Assembly: GCA_963920575.1 (NCBI GenBank) | Contig: OY986964.1 | Coordinates: forward strand, 18,891,395 to 18,955,394 | Direction: 5' to 3' | Source of the DNA: Narthecium ossifragum | Taxonomy: Eukaryota > Streptophyta > Magnoliopsida > Dioscoreales > Nartheciaceae | DNA length: 64,000 bases | Shown: positions 18,443 to 28,381 of the stretch, one piece after another | How the letters are laid out: every line of letters begins with the position of its first letter | Position numbering within the stretch: the first letter of the stretch is position 1 | Program-made: the position numbers and the translations under genes | Notes under the pieces: model-generated | The model's input: the letters and a program-made list of their open reading frames with translations, nothing else | What the model was told of the DNA's origin: nothing | Databases searched by the model: none

Positions 18443-18717
18443 TGATACGAGCGGTCTACTCGTAATCCTCTCGTACCGGGTCTCTACTGCTCCAATCGAT
18501 CAGAATTGGCCTGATTGGACTTGATTTAAGTCCAATTGGCTGAATCTGGTTAGTTGGATCGGATCTGGCTTAAGCTGGTTCAAATCTGGCTGAGTCTGAC
18601 TGGATAAGACTTGGTTTGGTAAGTCTGATTGGTTGATTGGCTTAAGGAATTGAATCTGGCTCGGATTGGGCTAAGTGGCTGGGCTGAACCGGCTAGAATT
18701 GGGTTAACAGGCTGACT
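18443..18717 (-). repeat. Family II LTR fragment cut at the duplication junction
   Basis: Minus-strand family II LTR entered after GAACA (18438-18442). After 275 bp it stops at GCTGACT and unrelated sequence begins. In the second copy the same LTR (57419) runs on intact to 60003 and closes with a matching GAACA, so the break here is a structural junction, not a transposon end. Confidence 0.85.
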
Positions 18718-20206
18718 TTTCATAATCATGGCTTTTCATAAACATACATGTTGTAGCGCTATTCGTTAGCTTTTCATTCCATCTTGTTTCATATTTTTCC
18801 GATTTATGTACGATTTCTTATGAATTGTTTTCTGGAGGGCTGCGTTGCAGCAATTAATGGGTAAGTTAGTTTGATTAACGATTTTGATTAGCGTTTTCCC
18901 GTTAATCCAACCGTTGGATGATTATGATTTTTGGATATGATGATCCTGGTTTACACATCTACTGATGGCTAAGTTGGATCTTGAATCCGATGTCGTTTAG
19001 ACGTCGGATCGACGGGATCAATTAGCCCCTAAGTAGAGGCTTTGGGTGTTTTTGAATATAATATTATATTTCGGAATATAAATATTATATCGTGTTTTGT
19101 TCATCATCGTTTTCGGGGTTGCTTCCCGTTGCAGGAGTCCGCGGGTGACGGTCGCGGTACCGTCGTAATGTCGGGACCCGCTGCGGATCGGCTGGCAGCG
19201 GTTGGTGGTACCGTTGCAGCGATCCAGTAGACTTATATGATGCTTGACATACTGTTGCATGCCTTTCCTATTATCTGTGTATGTCATAGCATGCATTGTT
19301 GTTGTGTGCATTAGTTGCATTGGTTAGGGCGTGGGTGATCTTTGGGTCGCCGTCCCGAGGCTGGAAGCTCGGACTTAGCCCTAGGACCGGGGTTGGGTGG
19401 TTTGGACCCGGTTTGAATTGTAGTGTCCAGTCGATTCGATGATAGGCTTAGATGACTGGAGCACTTGTGGATTGATGATTGTAGAGGTCGTGTCGGCCTC
19501 GAGTTGGATCTGAGGTGTAGCCGGTGTCCGGTGTTCCTAAAACTCTTGAGTAGAGGTTTTGCTTACTCAGTGGTGTCTCTTCCCACCAAACAGTGTTCAG
19601 TGTCCTGTTGAGAGTCAGCAGTGCCGTTTCCTGCTACTGAGTGTGACCCGACATGTGACCAGCCCGGCTGGAAGATCATGATCGGGGCCTCAGGGACACG
19701 CGGTGGGGTTATGGGACCCATGTATACACCCAGGTCCTACTTGAGGGCGACATTGTTGCGTTTCCCTCTTCATTCTGTGTGTCGTAGTGTAGATCCCTAC
19801 TGAGCTTAGTGCTCACACCTACCCGGGCTGCGTTTTGCAGGTGCAGGCGTCAGTTCCTCTTCTGTGGCCCCTACCGGGCAGTTGGTCGGCGGTGCGGCGG
19901 CGCCTGGTGGACTTTGAGAGGTGGTGATCGTTTACTGCTTTTACCCTATGTTAGTTAGTCTCCTGCGGGAGTAATGTTGTATTTTGAACTCCCCCCTCTT
20001 CGAGGTTATGTATATTAACACTTGAGTTTTTAATCTGAGGTTCGAGGTTTTGCTAATTAATATTGTTTTAATTGGGGGTGCTTTGGTGAAATGCTAGGGA
20101 GACCAATAGGTTAGAGGGAACCCTCGCCAGCTTTGTTTTCCGCGTTTTGTAGGTTCCGGTTCGCGTCGCCCGGCCCGGTTGGGCTTTCGCGGGTCAGAGC
20201 GCGACA
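18718..20206 (-). repeat. Family V LTR (Ty3-type), partial
   Basis: Reverse complement similar to the family V LTR at 37219-38573. Its 5' end on the minus strand is TGTCGCGCTC at 20206, and it then enters family II LTR sequence (TSD would be TGAAT, 20207-20211). The other end is cut at the duplication junction. The TGTCGCGCCCC-type start resembles chromovirus LTRs. Short open frames have no domain. Confidence 0.7.
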
Positions 20207-20696
20207 TGAATGATGAAGAATAATTAGTAGAAAATATCATAGGAGTAGTGGTAATGTAGCTTCCACCAGAATTCCACCATAGATCCATCTTCTTCCTCGT
20301 CGGTCATCTTCTCCGCAGCCGGCACCGCCTCCACCGAAATTCCTCTCTCCCCGTCACTTTCTCTCTCCGCCACGTCACCGCACTGTTCATCGTCTCCCTC
20401 CTCTCCAAACCCTAAGCTACCGTCGGCATCCCTTTCGCAGCCCTCTCCGGCCACCCCCACTGCCATTCAAGGCCCCCATCCTCTTTCCCTTGGAACCACG
20501 ACTCCGTCCAGCCCCTCCTCAGCCTCCATCGTCCTCTCCGGCGTCTTCCCCGGCAACCTCCACTTCACAGCTCCACATACCCTTCCGCGTCCAACCCCGA
20601 TCTCACCTCCAGACCCCTCTAAAACCCTCGTTAACCGTCCTTAACACCCTTCCGACCATCCACGACCCTTCCCGACATCCTCAGAGCCATCCCCGT
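20207..20696 (+). repeat. Family II LTR body, left part
   Basis: Plus-strand family II LTR from just downstream of its TATA region, close to but clearly distinct from 58583 onward (several indels), so an independent insertion. It is split at 20696 by a solo family IV LTR and resumes at 21562. Confidence 0.75.
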
Positions 20697-21556
20697 TGTT
20701 ACGCCGTGCCTTCTCGTAGGCCGTACCTGGTCTCTTCCCTGGTCTCAGTTCTTCCTTAGCCAAATCTATGGCTAGGTCGAGAGATACCTTTAGGGTTTTA
20801 GGAGAAGGACCCTAGGTATTCGACGAGGAAGATGAAGACTGGAGGTAGGAGACGGTAGAGAAGAGGTTACCTTACAGATCCTCTTGTGGTTGGCTGGTTA
20901 CTCTTGGAGATCCACGCCAAGAGAGGTGGAATAAGAGGGGCGGCGGCCAAGGAGGACGCCTGAATTGGAGCGGTGGCTGGTAGCGGCGGACGGCGATGGT
21001 GAGGGTGGTAGCCGGCGGGTGGAGAAGGCCAGCAAGAGAGAGAAACGTGGGAGGGGCTGGTGGTGGTGGAATATTAAATTAGAGCTACTCCTAAGATATC
21101 CTACTTTAACTACTAACTTTATTCTTCAATGCATAAAACCTAATACAAGCTATGGAGGTCCTTTTATAGAGGCCTCAAGAGAGTCCTACTTCAACTAGAG
21201 AACTACCTTGCTTTAATCAGCAAGTAACCATACTTTCCTACTAAGACTCAATCATAACTCAAACTCCCTAACAAACTGGACTCAAAATAGGAACTAATAA
21301 AACAAAGCATAAACTGGACTCAAACTAGGAAATCAACTAGGAAAGCAATTAAGAACTAACTAAGGTAGTAACCAGCTAAGGATTAGGATCCCTAAGGCCG
21401 GCTTTGGCTTGAGACCTGGTCCAAGGTCGGGTCCTACCAAGGGGTGGGGCCTGACCTGCGTGGGTCCCAACTGGATCTAGCCCATGTGTGGGCCCTGCCC
21501 CATAATTGGACGTGGGTTGGTCTAGCCCAGGTGGAGCTGGACTTCCAACCGTATCA
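20697..21556 (-). mobile_element. Solo family IV LTR, 860 bp, TSD CCCGT
   Basis: Plus strand reads TGTTACGCCGTGCC to CCAACCGTATCA, flanked by CCCGT at 20692-20696 and 21557-21561. The minus-strand TATAAAAG lies near 21160-21170. The family II LTR reads across the empty site. Confidence 0.9.
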
Positions 21557-21561
21557 CCCGT

Positions 21562-21977
21562 CGTCCCCGATGCCGGTGAACCCAAACCCCTTCCGCCGAC
21601 CTCCCAGATCCGGCCAATCCTACATGCATCACCCAGATCTGAGCCGGTGGATCTCCTCCCCACCGTCCTACGACCTTTCCTGCCAAGGTCTCGACCGCCG
21701 TCGTGCCCCCTACGCCGGCGATACACTCCGGTGACCTCTCAGCCGTCAAATATTCCTGGACCTTGATTGACCGAATTTGCTCAGTCCGATCTACTCCGGT
21801 TCAGCCATCTTGGATCAGACTCAGCCAAGCTGATTCAGCTCATCCACTTAATCCGGATCCCAATCCACTTGGTCAGCTTGATCCAGATCAACTCAGACTT
21901 GACCCAGTCAAGTCCCATCCAATCAGGCTCAACCAGATCCGATCCAGCTAAAGCCAGATCCGATCTTGCTAGCCAGG
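21562..21977 (+). repeat. Family II LTR body, right part
   Basis: Continues the family II LTR after the solo family IV insertion and ends abruptly near 21977, before the usual LTR terminus, where an inverted family II segment begins. Confidence 0.65.
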
Positions 21978-22965
21978 ACCTTGGTAGTAAGGTTCGTGGG
22001 TTGATGGGGAATGAGATCCACCGGTGTGGATTTGCGGGGGAAGGTCTAGATCGGCGGGATCAGGTGTGGCCGAAGGTGGGTTTAGAGTAGATCGGCGTCG
22101 GGGACGACGACGAAGGCTCTGGGGACGTCGGGAAGGATCGTGGATGGTCGTAAGGGTGTTAAGGACGGTTGGCGAGGGTTTTAGAGGGGTCTGGAGGTGA
22201 GATCGGGGTTGGACGCGGAAGGGACGAAGGAGCTGTGAAGTTGAGGTTGCCGGGGAAAATGCCGGAGAGGACGACGGAGGCGAAAGAGCGGCTGGACGGA
22301 GTCGTGGTGCCAAGGGGAGGTCGATGGAGGTCTTGGAAGGGGACGGGGATAGCCGGAGAGACTGGACGGCGGTGGTCGGCGTGAGGCTCGGGCACGGGAG
22401 ACGACAGAGGGGAGGAAGGAGATGCTAACGTGGTAGGTGACTGGGCGTGGGGTCGCTGACGCGGCGGAGAGAGAAAGTGACGGGGAGAGAGAAATTCCAG
22501 TGGAGACGGTGCCGGCTGCGGAGAAGGTGACCGACGGGGAAGAAGGTGGATATCTGGTGGAATCTACATTACCTCTACTCCTATGATATTCTACTCCTAT
22601 GATATTCTATCAACTATTCTTAATAATTTTCTTCATCATTCATCATCATCATACAAACTACTGAGCTCCTTTTATAGAGACATTGACAGAATCCTAATCC
22701 AACTAAAAAACCCCCTTGCTTAATTAGCAAGTAATAAGGCTTTCAAACTTAAATCAACTTCCTAACTAAAATGGACTCTTAATTAATTCCTAACAATCAA
22801 ATATTAACTAGGACTCAGTTAAATATAAAAGACTAATGATAAATCCTAATCAAATACTCTAGTTTGAACTAGGGAAGTCCAAGTCAAACTAGGAAAGGGG
22901 TTGAACCAGTTTGGTTCCTCTTCTGGGTTCGGGTCCAGTTGGTCGAGTCGGATCGACTCGTATCA
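21978..22965 (-). repeat. Inverted family II LTR fragment
   Basis: Minus-strand family II LTR ending at its true U3 start (ACTCGTATCA at 22965). Its other end is fused head-on to the plus-strand fragment near 21977, so the two form a chimeric inverted structure. Minus-strand TATA box near 22675. Confidence 0.7.
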
Positions 22966-23675
22966 TAGTAAAGCCCAACAATTATATCAGCATATAGCGA
23001 AAGTTGTCCGCTCCACCATAGACTGCCATATAAGCTCAGCCAAAATTTTCTGCTTACGAGGTTTGATCAGAATATAGTAAAAATATTCGAGAGAGTAATC
23101 ATAGAAGAAGAACTAAATCCCTCACAAGCAGTTCCTACGGTCTACGCAAGAACTGGCTTTAGAATTTTGAAGTGCTTTCGAATTTCAATTATCACCGGAG
23201 GAGGGGGGAAACTCTCTTTTTAAACGCCAGAAGATTACTCAGAAGCCTTGATCAAAGCAGTCTAAAAGGCCAGAAGAAAAGCTGGGATGCATCATTATTG
23301 CAGCCTAACAATTAAATGGTAGAACATGGTTGAACTTCATAGATCATTTTCTGACAGGTTAGGCCATTCAAGCAAAATAACTAAGTTTGATAAATTCCTC
23401 GCTCAAAAGGAGTTCAGCACACAACCCAAAGGAGAGGAGAAACCAAAATCTCCTGTAGGAGATTCAATCTCAGCAATGTGTGGCATATAAGCCCCGGTAT
23501 TTGAGGTCAGAAAGCTTTAATCTTCTCATTACCTATCAAAGAATAGTTCTCAATTGACTGGTCAGGATGCATGTCCAGCATTTTCCAATGGATGCAGCGA
23601 ACGTACTGTCGCCGCATAAATAATGAGAAACGATCTATACTAGAAATGATTTCTGCCGAGTATTCTAGACCATAC

Positions 23676-23793
23676 CTGCTGCATGAGCCGCTTCCTGCCC
23701 TCTAGTGCTGTGCAATAAGATTGCTCCAGAAAGAACTGTTATGAACCCACATATCTCGGAAGCTATGCTGCTCACGGTTTGGCCAGACCAATC
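23676..23793 (-). CDS. NIPA-like magnesium transporter exon (downstream exon)
   Basis: An 118-bp exon bounded by AG (before GATTGG) and GT (GTATGG). It encodes DWSGQTVSSIASEICGFI, then TVLSGAILLHSTRGQEA, the well-conserved end of the last membrane segments of plant NIPA-like (DUF803) proteins, a family linked to Mg2+ transport. It is open throughout with no frameshift. It joins in phase 0 to the exon at 23902-23994 across a 108-bp intron. The remainder of the gene is not in view. Confidence 0.75.
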
Positions 23794-23901
23794 CTGAAGA
23801 TAAAAGGATAAGGTTCGAGGCCATAAATTAACCTATAAGTATAAAACGAAGAAGGCTGAGGCGACTTCTGAAAGTAACACAAGGCAGGGGAAGATAAATA
23901 C

Positions 23902-23994
23902 ATTGAACATTATTGCACTTGCGAGTATCGTTAGAGTCGTAAACATCACATAATAGATTGGTGCAACAATTGCAGTGTTGAAGGTGTCCAGTGC
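23902..23994 (-). CDS. NIPA-like magnesium transporter exon (upstream exon)
   Basis: A 93-bp exon with intact acceptor (ATTCAG) and donor (GTATTT), encoding ALDTFNTAIVAPIYYVMF then TTLTILASAIMFN. This is the most conserved stretch of the NIPA/DUF803 family; N replaces the more usual K at the end. The exon upstream (normally ending NYLNK) is not found; sequence above 24138 is a family VII retroelement, which may sit in the intron or truncate the gene. Confidence 0.8.
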
Positions 23995-24138
23995 CTGAAT
24001 GAAGCAAAGTACTAAACTCGGGACAAGATTTCCAGATGGCATTTCAGATAAACTTCATAGGCAATTGTTCTTGTATAAACTTGCTTTTATGCTGTCCAAA
24101 ATCCTATGGTAATTCCGACCAAACTGCAGGTGGGATTA

Positions 24139-24600
24139 TGTGATGAGCGCCGGCGCTCAGGACGGGCACGGAGGCTCAACTCCAGATATCTTCGAAAGAC
24201 TTGTTAGCTCTTATCTAGTTAGCTGTTAGTATTTGAGTTGCTTTCAATATGTTAGAGTTGGAGCAGTAGGAAGAGTCCATTATGGATGGGTATGTGAGTT
24301 ATAGGAGGAGTCTTAGTAGGAGCGCATGTGAGTGCTGGGACATCCAAGCCTTCGGCTGGGTATTGTTAGTAGTATTAATAGGAGACTTGTGTAGTTCTTT
24401 TGGTATGCTTAATTAATAAGAATTCTCTGCTTAGTGATAAGGAGAGTGAGGGGTATCATTCAGCCATTAAGTGGATGTAGGACACCCTCAGCCATTAATT
24501 GAGGCTTCTTCTTTCCTTTCCTTCAATCTTTTCTTCTTCCTCTATTCTCATCTCGTGGTCATCTTCTGAGAGTCGTGGTCTTGAGGTGAGTTCTTCATCA
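24139..24600 (+). repeat. Family VII LTR, 462 bp (Ty3/gypsy)
   Basis: Starts TGTGATGAGCGCC and ends CTTCATCA, directly before a primer-binding site. The putative TSD GATTA (24134-24138) has no partner in view because the 3' end of the element is missing. Confidence 0.75.
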
Positions 24601-24602
24601 AT

Positions 24603-24614
24603 TGGTACCAGAGC
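24603..24614 (+). promoter_or_regulatory. Primer-binding site, family VII
   Basis: TGGTACCAGAGC, one base from the tRNA-iMet primer site, two bases after the LTR end. Confidence 0.75.
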
Positions 24615-24629
24615 AACGTTCCTGATCTG

Positions 24630-25222
24630 ATGGGTACTCTAAAGGATCGGATGGATGCCGTAGAGCAGGATGTTCAGAATATACAGGCGGGTATCGACGA
24701 GTTACTACAAAAGCACAATAGTCAAGAGGAGCTCCACCGTGCGAGGGAGATCAAGCTCAACAACAATGAGTTAGCACTGCGGGATATTGCTGCACAACTT
24801 GCTTCGCTTAACAATCACTTGAATACAGGAGGTTTCTGAGGGGAGGCATCCTTGTATGGCGACGACAAATCAGGAGGCGGAGGTGGCACCAAGACTGTAG
24901 GAGGCGGAAGCTTTGGTGCTTCCGGACATGAACATGATCAGCGGCATGAATATCGGAGACGAATACTTGATGGGGGTAATGAAGTTGATGGACCATGGGA
25001 AGTAAAAGTGGAATTCCCAAACTTTACCAGGGATGATCTTGCTGTTTGGATGAACCGAGCAGAGCAGTTCTTCGAGATGCAAGGAACGACAATGGACCAA
25101 CGGGTTAGGATGGCCTCCTTCTACCTTGATGGTGCAGCCAACCATTGGTGGCAGTGGATTCAACGAGTGTATCGGGAGGCAGGAACACCCATCACTTGGG
25201 AGATCTTTATAGTACAACTGTC
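24630..25222 (+). pseudogene. Family VII gag, N-terminal half, one stop
   Basis: Starts MGTLKDRMDAVEQDVQNIQA, a heptad-like region typical of plant Ty3 gag N-termini, then a TGA at 24837-24839 (probably CGA to TGA), then continues in frame through a Gly-rich linker to the capsid signature (EFPNFTRDDLAVWMNRAEQF, then LDGAANHWWQW). The similarity stops near TWEIFIVQL (about 25222), before the zinc knuckle. No pol follows: family V-like sequence is joined instead. Confidence 0.8.
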
Positions 25223-25249
25223 GTCCCACAGTGACCTCAAGCACCTCTG

Positions 25250-25410
25250 GAAGTCGTCGCGCCGCCAAAAGCTAATCCAGCCGGCTCTACTGAAGAAGAA
25301 CTGGCGCCTGCACCTGCAAAACGCAGTCCGGGTAGGAGTGAGCGATAAGCTCAGTAAGCTTCTACTCTACGGCACACTGAAGGGAGGAAAACAACAACTG
25401 TGATGTCTCT
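25250..25410. repeat. Family V-like LTR scrap
   Basis: Resembles 37500-37650 of the family V LTR (shared CGCCTGCACCTGCAAAACGC and the following bases). It truncates the family VII gag. No protein of its own. Confidence 0.55.
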
Positions 25411-25592
25411 CCGCCCACCTAAGCCTAAGGAATTTGGAACTCTTATAAATAGTAGTTTATTAGAAATTACTACGCTGCCCCTCTTATAGAATTGTTATAG
25501 AAATGCGCCACATATGGATCGAATAGATTAGGAACCCTCACTCCCCGAACTGGATGGGTTTTCTGGGTCGGTGTGTGACACGGTGGAGGTGG
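25411..25592. other. Unassigned spacer before block A2
   Basis: No gene or transposon end recognised. It contains CTTATAAATAG. If the tandem-duplication model is right, the same bases should lie just upstream of position 1. Confidence 0.4.
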
Positions 25593-25942
25593 GAGTCAAA
25601 GTAAGAGTAGAGAAGGGAAGGAGAGTCTAGGTGGAAGTGGGGAAGGAAAAGAGAGGGGGAAGAGAAAGGAAGGCGGTGGAGGCCGGGGAGGCGGCGATGA
25701 TGAGCCGGGAGGAACTAGGCGTCAGCGACGAGGCCACATTTAGTCGGCCTAGAGGTTGCGGCTAGCCCGGGCGGCGACATGGCCGCAAGCAAGCTGCCTT
25801 GGGCCTCTTTGCGAGGGCCGGGAGGCGCCGGAGCTGGAGATAAAGGAGAATAAGGGGCCGGAGCAAGGAAAGAGAAGGAAGAGGAGGAAGAAGGAAGTGG
25901 GAGCCACGGAGCGGCTTGGGCAGCTTGGCCGCGTGGACGCGA
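25593..25942. repeat. Purine-rich repeat flank (copy 2)
   Basis: Second copy of 1-350 at offset 25592, essentially identical. Here its left context is visible and is not a transposon terminus. Confidence 0.5.
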
Positions 25943-28381
25943 TGCGCGTGTGAGGACCCGTACCTCCAACCAAGTCCGACTGCGTTAGGTCGAGGGTTTG
26001 GTGTTGTTGGTTTGGCTCGGTTGGCCTTGGTTTTCAATCTGTTGATCGCATCGCTGTTTTTGGACCTCAAGAGTAATTTCGTAAAATTATGCATTGTCAG
26101 TCGGTTTAACACCCGCATAGTGCATACACGGCCTTGGATTGATGTATGTGATTGATTAGAACCTTAGGGGTGCTTTTGATCGGAAAATCGGAGCTCGATC
26201 GGGAAAAGTTCTAGACATACCAATCTTGGCTAGCTGGTTACGTTGAATTCTCTGTGGGGTTGAGCCCTGGGATTTGACGGCGGACGCACGTCTTCTGTCA
26301 CCCCCCACCGCGCTTACGGCTCTATACCCCAACCCAACTTGCTCTGGCCCCGGGTCCTCCCGCATCTCTACTACAGAACCGGACATGAGAGTTTCTTCTC
26401 ATCCAGCTCCTCGCGAATGAAAGGATTCCAAGATCTCTATAAATACCCATCTCTTTTCTCTCTCTTCTCTTTCTTTTCCTTTCCCTCTCTTCCTCTCGCT
26501 CATTGGCTGCCGGCTTGGAGATCCGCGACGATCGAAGTGGAGGATCTGGTAGATCGCCGGCTTGTCTATACATGTAGGTGTTTCTACGTAATTCTACCGA
26601 GTTGGTTTACCTAGGATTGGTTTATTGTGGATTTGGTGTGTTTGTGTTCTTTGGATTGTTATGGAACTTTATATTCTAGTGTAGTAGCATGTTTAGAACA
26701 TTCCTACCCAATCAATTCCATATTTAACCAGTCGATTTGGTTTCTATCGTCGTTTAATCGATTTTTTCGGCTTTTCGACTGAAACAAGCCATATTTGATA
26801 TTTTACGGATGAAACTTCAAAGTTCTTCCATAGAAAGGTTCCTGGTAGTGTCCTCTACTACCCTACAAACTTTCATTTCATTCGGACAAATTTTGATAGA
26901 TCAAATCCAAGAAATTGCATTTTCGACACTATTCATGTGAATAATAACCGTCGTATGAAGGATCGATTTTCTGTAGGAGAGGATCGATCTGTTAGCTTTC
27001 ATATTCCTTCATTCGTATGAAGATGATCGATCTTCTTGGGTAGAATATCGATCTCTTCTATACTGATAAGGAGATTTTGTTGGTTTTCTGTTTTCATTGA
27101 AACAACCGAGTTGTAACTTGATTTCTAAGCTTTCTGTGCATGATATTGTATCACTTTCAAGATGAAAGGTGTAGATCTTTGAATCTACTTTCTAATTCCA
27201 TTGATTTCGTAATTTTCTGATTTTCCTATGATTTATGGAGAAGTTTCTACAAGACCGCGATGAAACAGAAATTTAAGGAAAGATCGATCTTCTTGTCTTG
27301 ACAGAGTGGACGTATAAGGAAGATCGATCTTCATGGGTAGGAAGATTGATCTTCATGGGTAAGAAGATCGATCTCTTCTTATATGCTGATAGCTAAAAGT
27401 GATTTCGATTTCAATGATTTTGGTTTCCTTTCAACCCGGATTTGTTGTATGTCCTTCCCAATGATTAGTATGATATTTTAGTTCGAATTTGATGAATTTG
27501 CCATCGAATTATGCCATGATTTGTGGTTTAGTGTAATTTACGAAAATTACCGATCTTAATCGATTTCTTTGATTTCGTCGATCAATTGTCTTCCGATCGA
27601 CTCGATGCCTTAGTATGTCTTGCTGATGCATGCTTAGGACCACACGTTGGCTTTTCATGGATTTTGACGGGATTTTAAGAGGCTTTATGTTAAGATTTCT
27701 ATTGTGGGATTTAAACACCTAAATTGCATACTTAGTGTAAATGGCCCGAAGGTGTGCCTTTATTGATTTGTGGTTAACCGAGGAAGTCATGGCCCTCAAG
27801 AATGTGTAGAATAAATGGGCTAAAGGTGTGCCCTATTGCTTTAATTGATAGCCCAATTGATAGCCGGCGCACGTCGGGGGCGTTAACATAGGTTGATTGA
27901 ATTATTGATTGGATTGGTTAGCTTGATTGGTTTGGTTGGATTGGTTGGTTATTTGGTTGGTAGTCCTATCATTGTACTTGTAGACCAGATACCCGCTGGG
28001 TAACTGTGGAACCTTAGCCTGTTGTGTGCCAGCACTGCACCAAAGGCTATTGTATAATGGCGTTGCCGATTGCTGTTAAAAAATCAACTTAAACTATGGA
28101 CTTTGATGTTGATGTGGCATATAGTGACATCAAGATGCTTGAATAGGTACATGCACTATATATGCATTGGAGGGATTTCAGGTTAGGCGTGGGCAATGGG
28201 TTGATCGTCGATCCGAGGGATCGGGCATTGTGGTGCCAGTCCCAGCGTGGTCGGTTTAGAGAGGATGGATCCCATGGTAATCAATGGGGTTATGGAGCCC
28301 ATTGGCATCCTTTAGACTTAGACGGAGAAACAACACTGTTGTTGTTTTCCTCCCTTTTAGTGTGACTTAGAGTAGAACTGA
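25943..28381 (+). repeat. Family III LTR-like sequence, copy 2
   Basis: Second copy of 351-2789. Differences noticed: A to T at about 27403 and T to A at about 28265. Confidence 0.55.

Larger units (their letters stand above)
22966..24138 (-). pseudogene. NIPA-like gene fragment: introns and flank around two exons
   Basis: Low-copy sequence between a family II LTR and a family VII LTR. It contains two minus-strand exons of a NIPA/DUF803 membrane protein. I see no convincing further exon: a possible short reading after an AG at about 23597 (ending TGA) could not be assigned. It may be a relict, or part of a live gene whose introns are packed with transposons. Confidence 0.6.

Noticed and set aside
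23833..24042. A 69-residue membrane-like small protein
   Set aside because: Only residues coded by 23902-23994 match NIPA; both ends are intron read-through past clear splice sites.
24139..24160. GAGCGCCGGCGCTC palindrome as a replication or operator site
   Set aside because: It lies at the start of a family VII LTR; a terminal palindrome is enough explanation.
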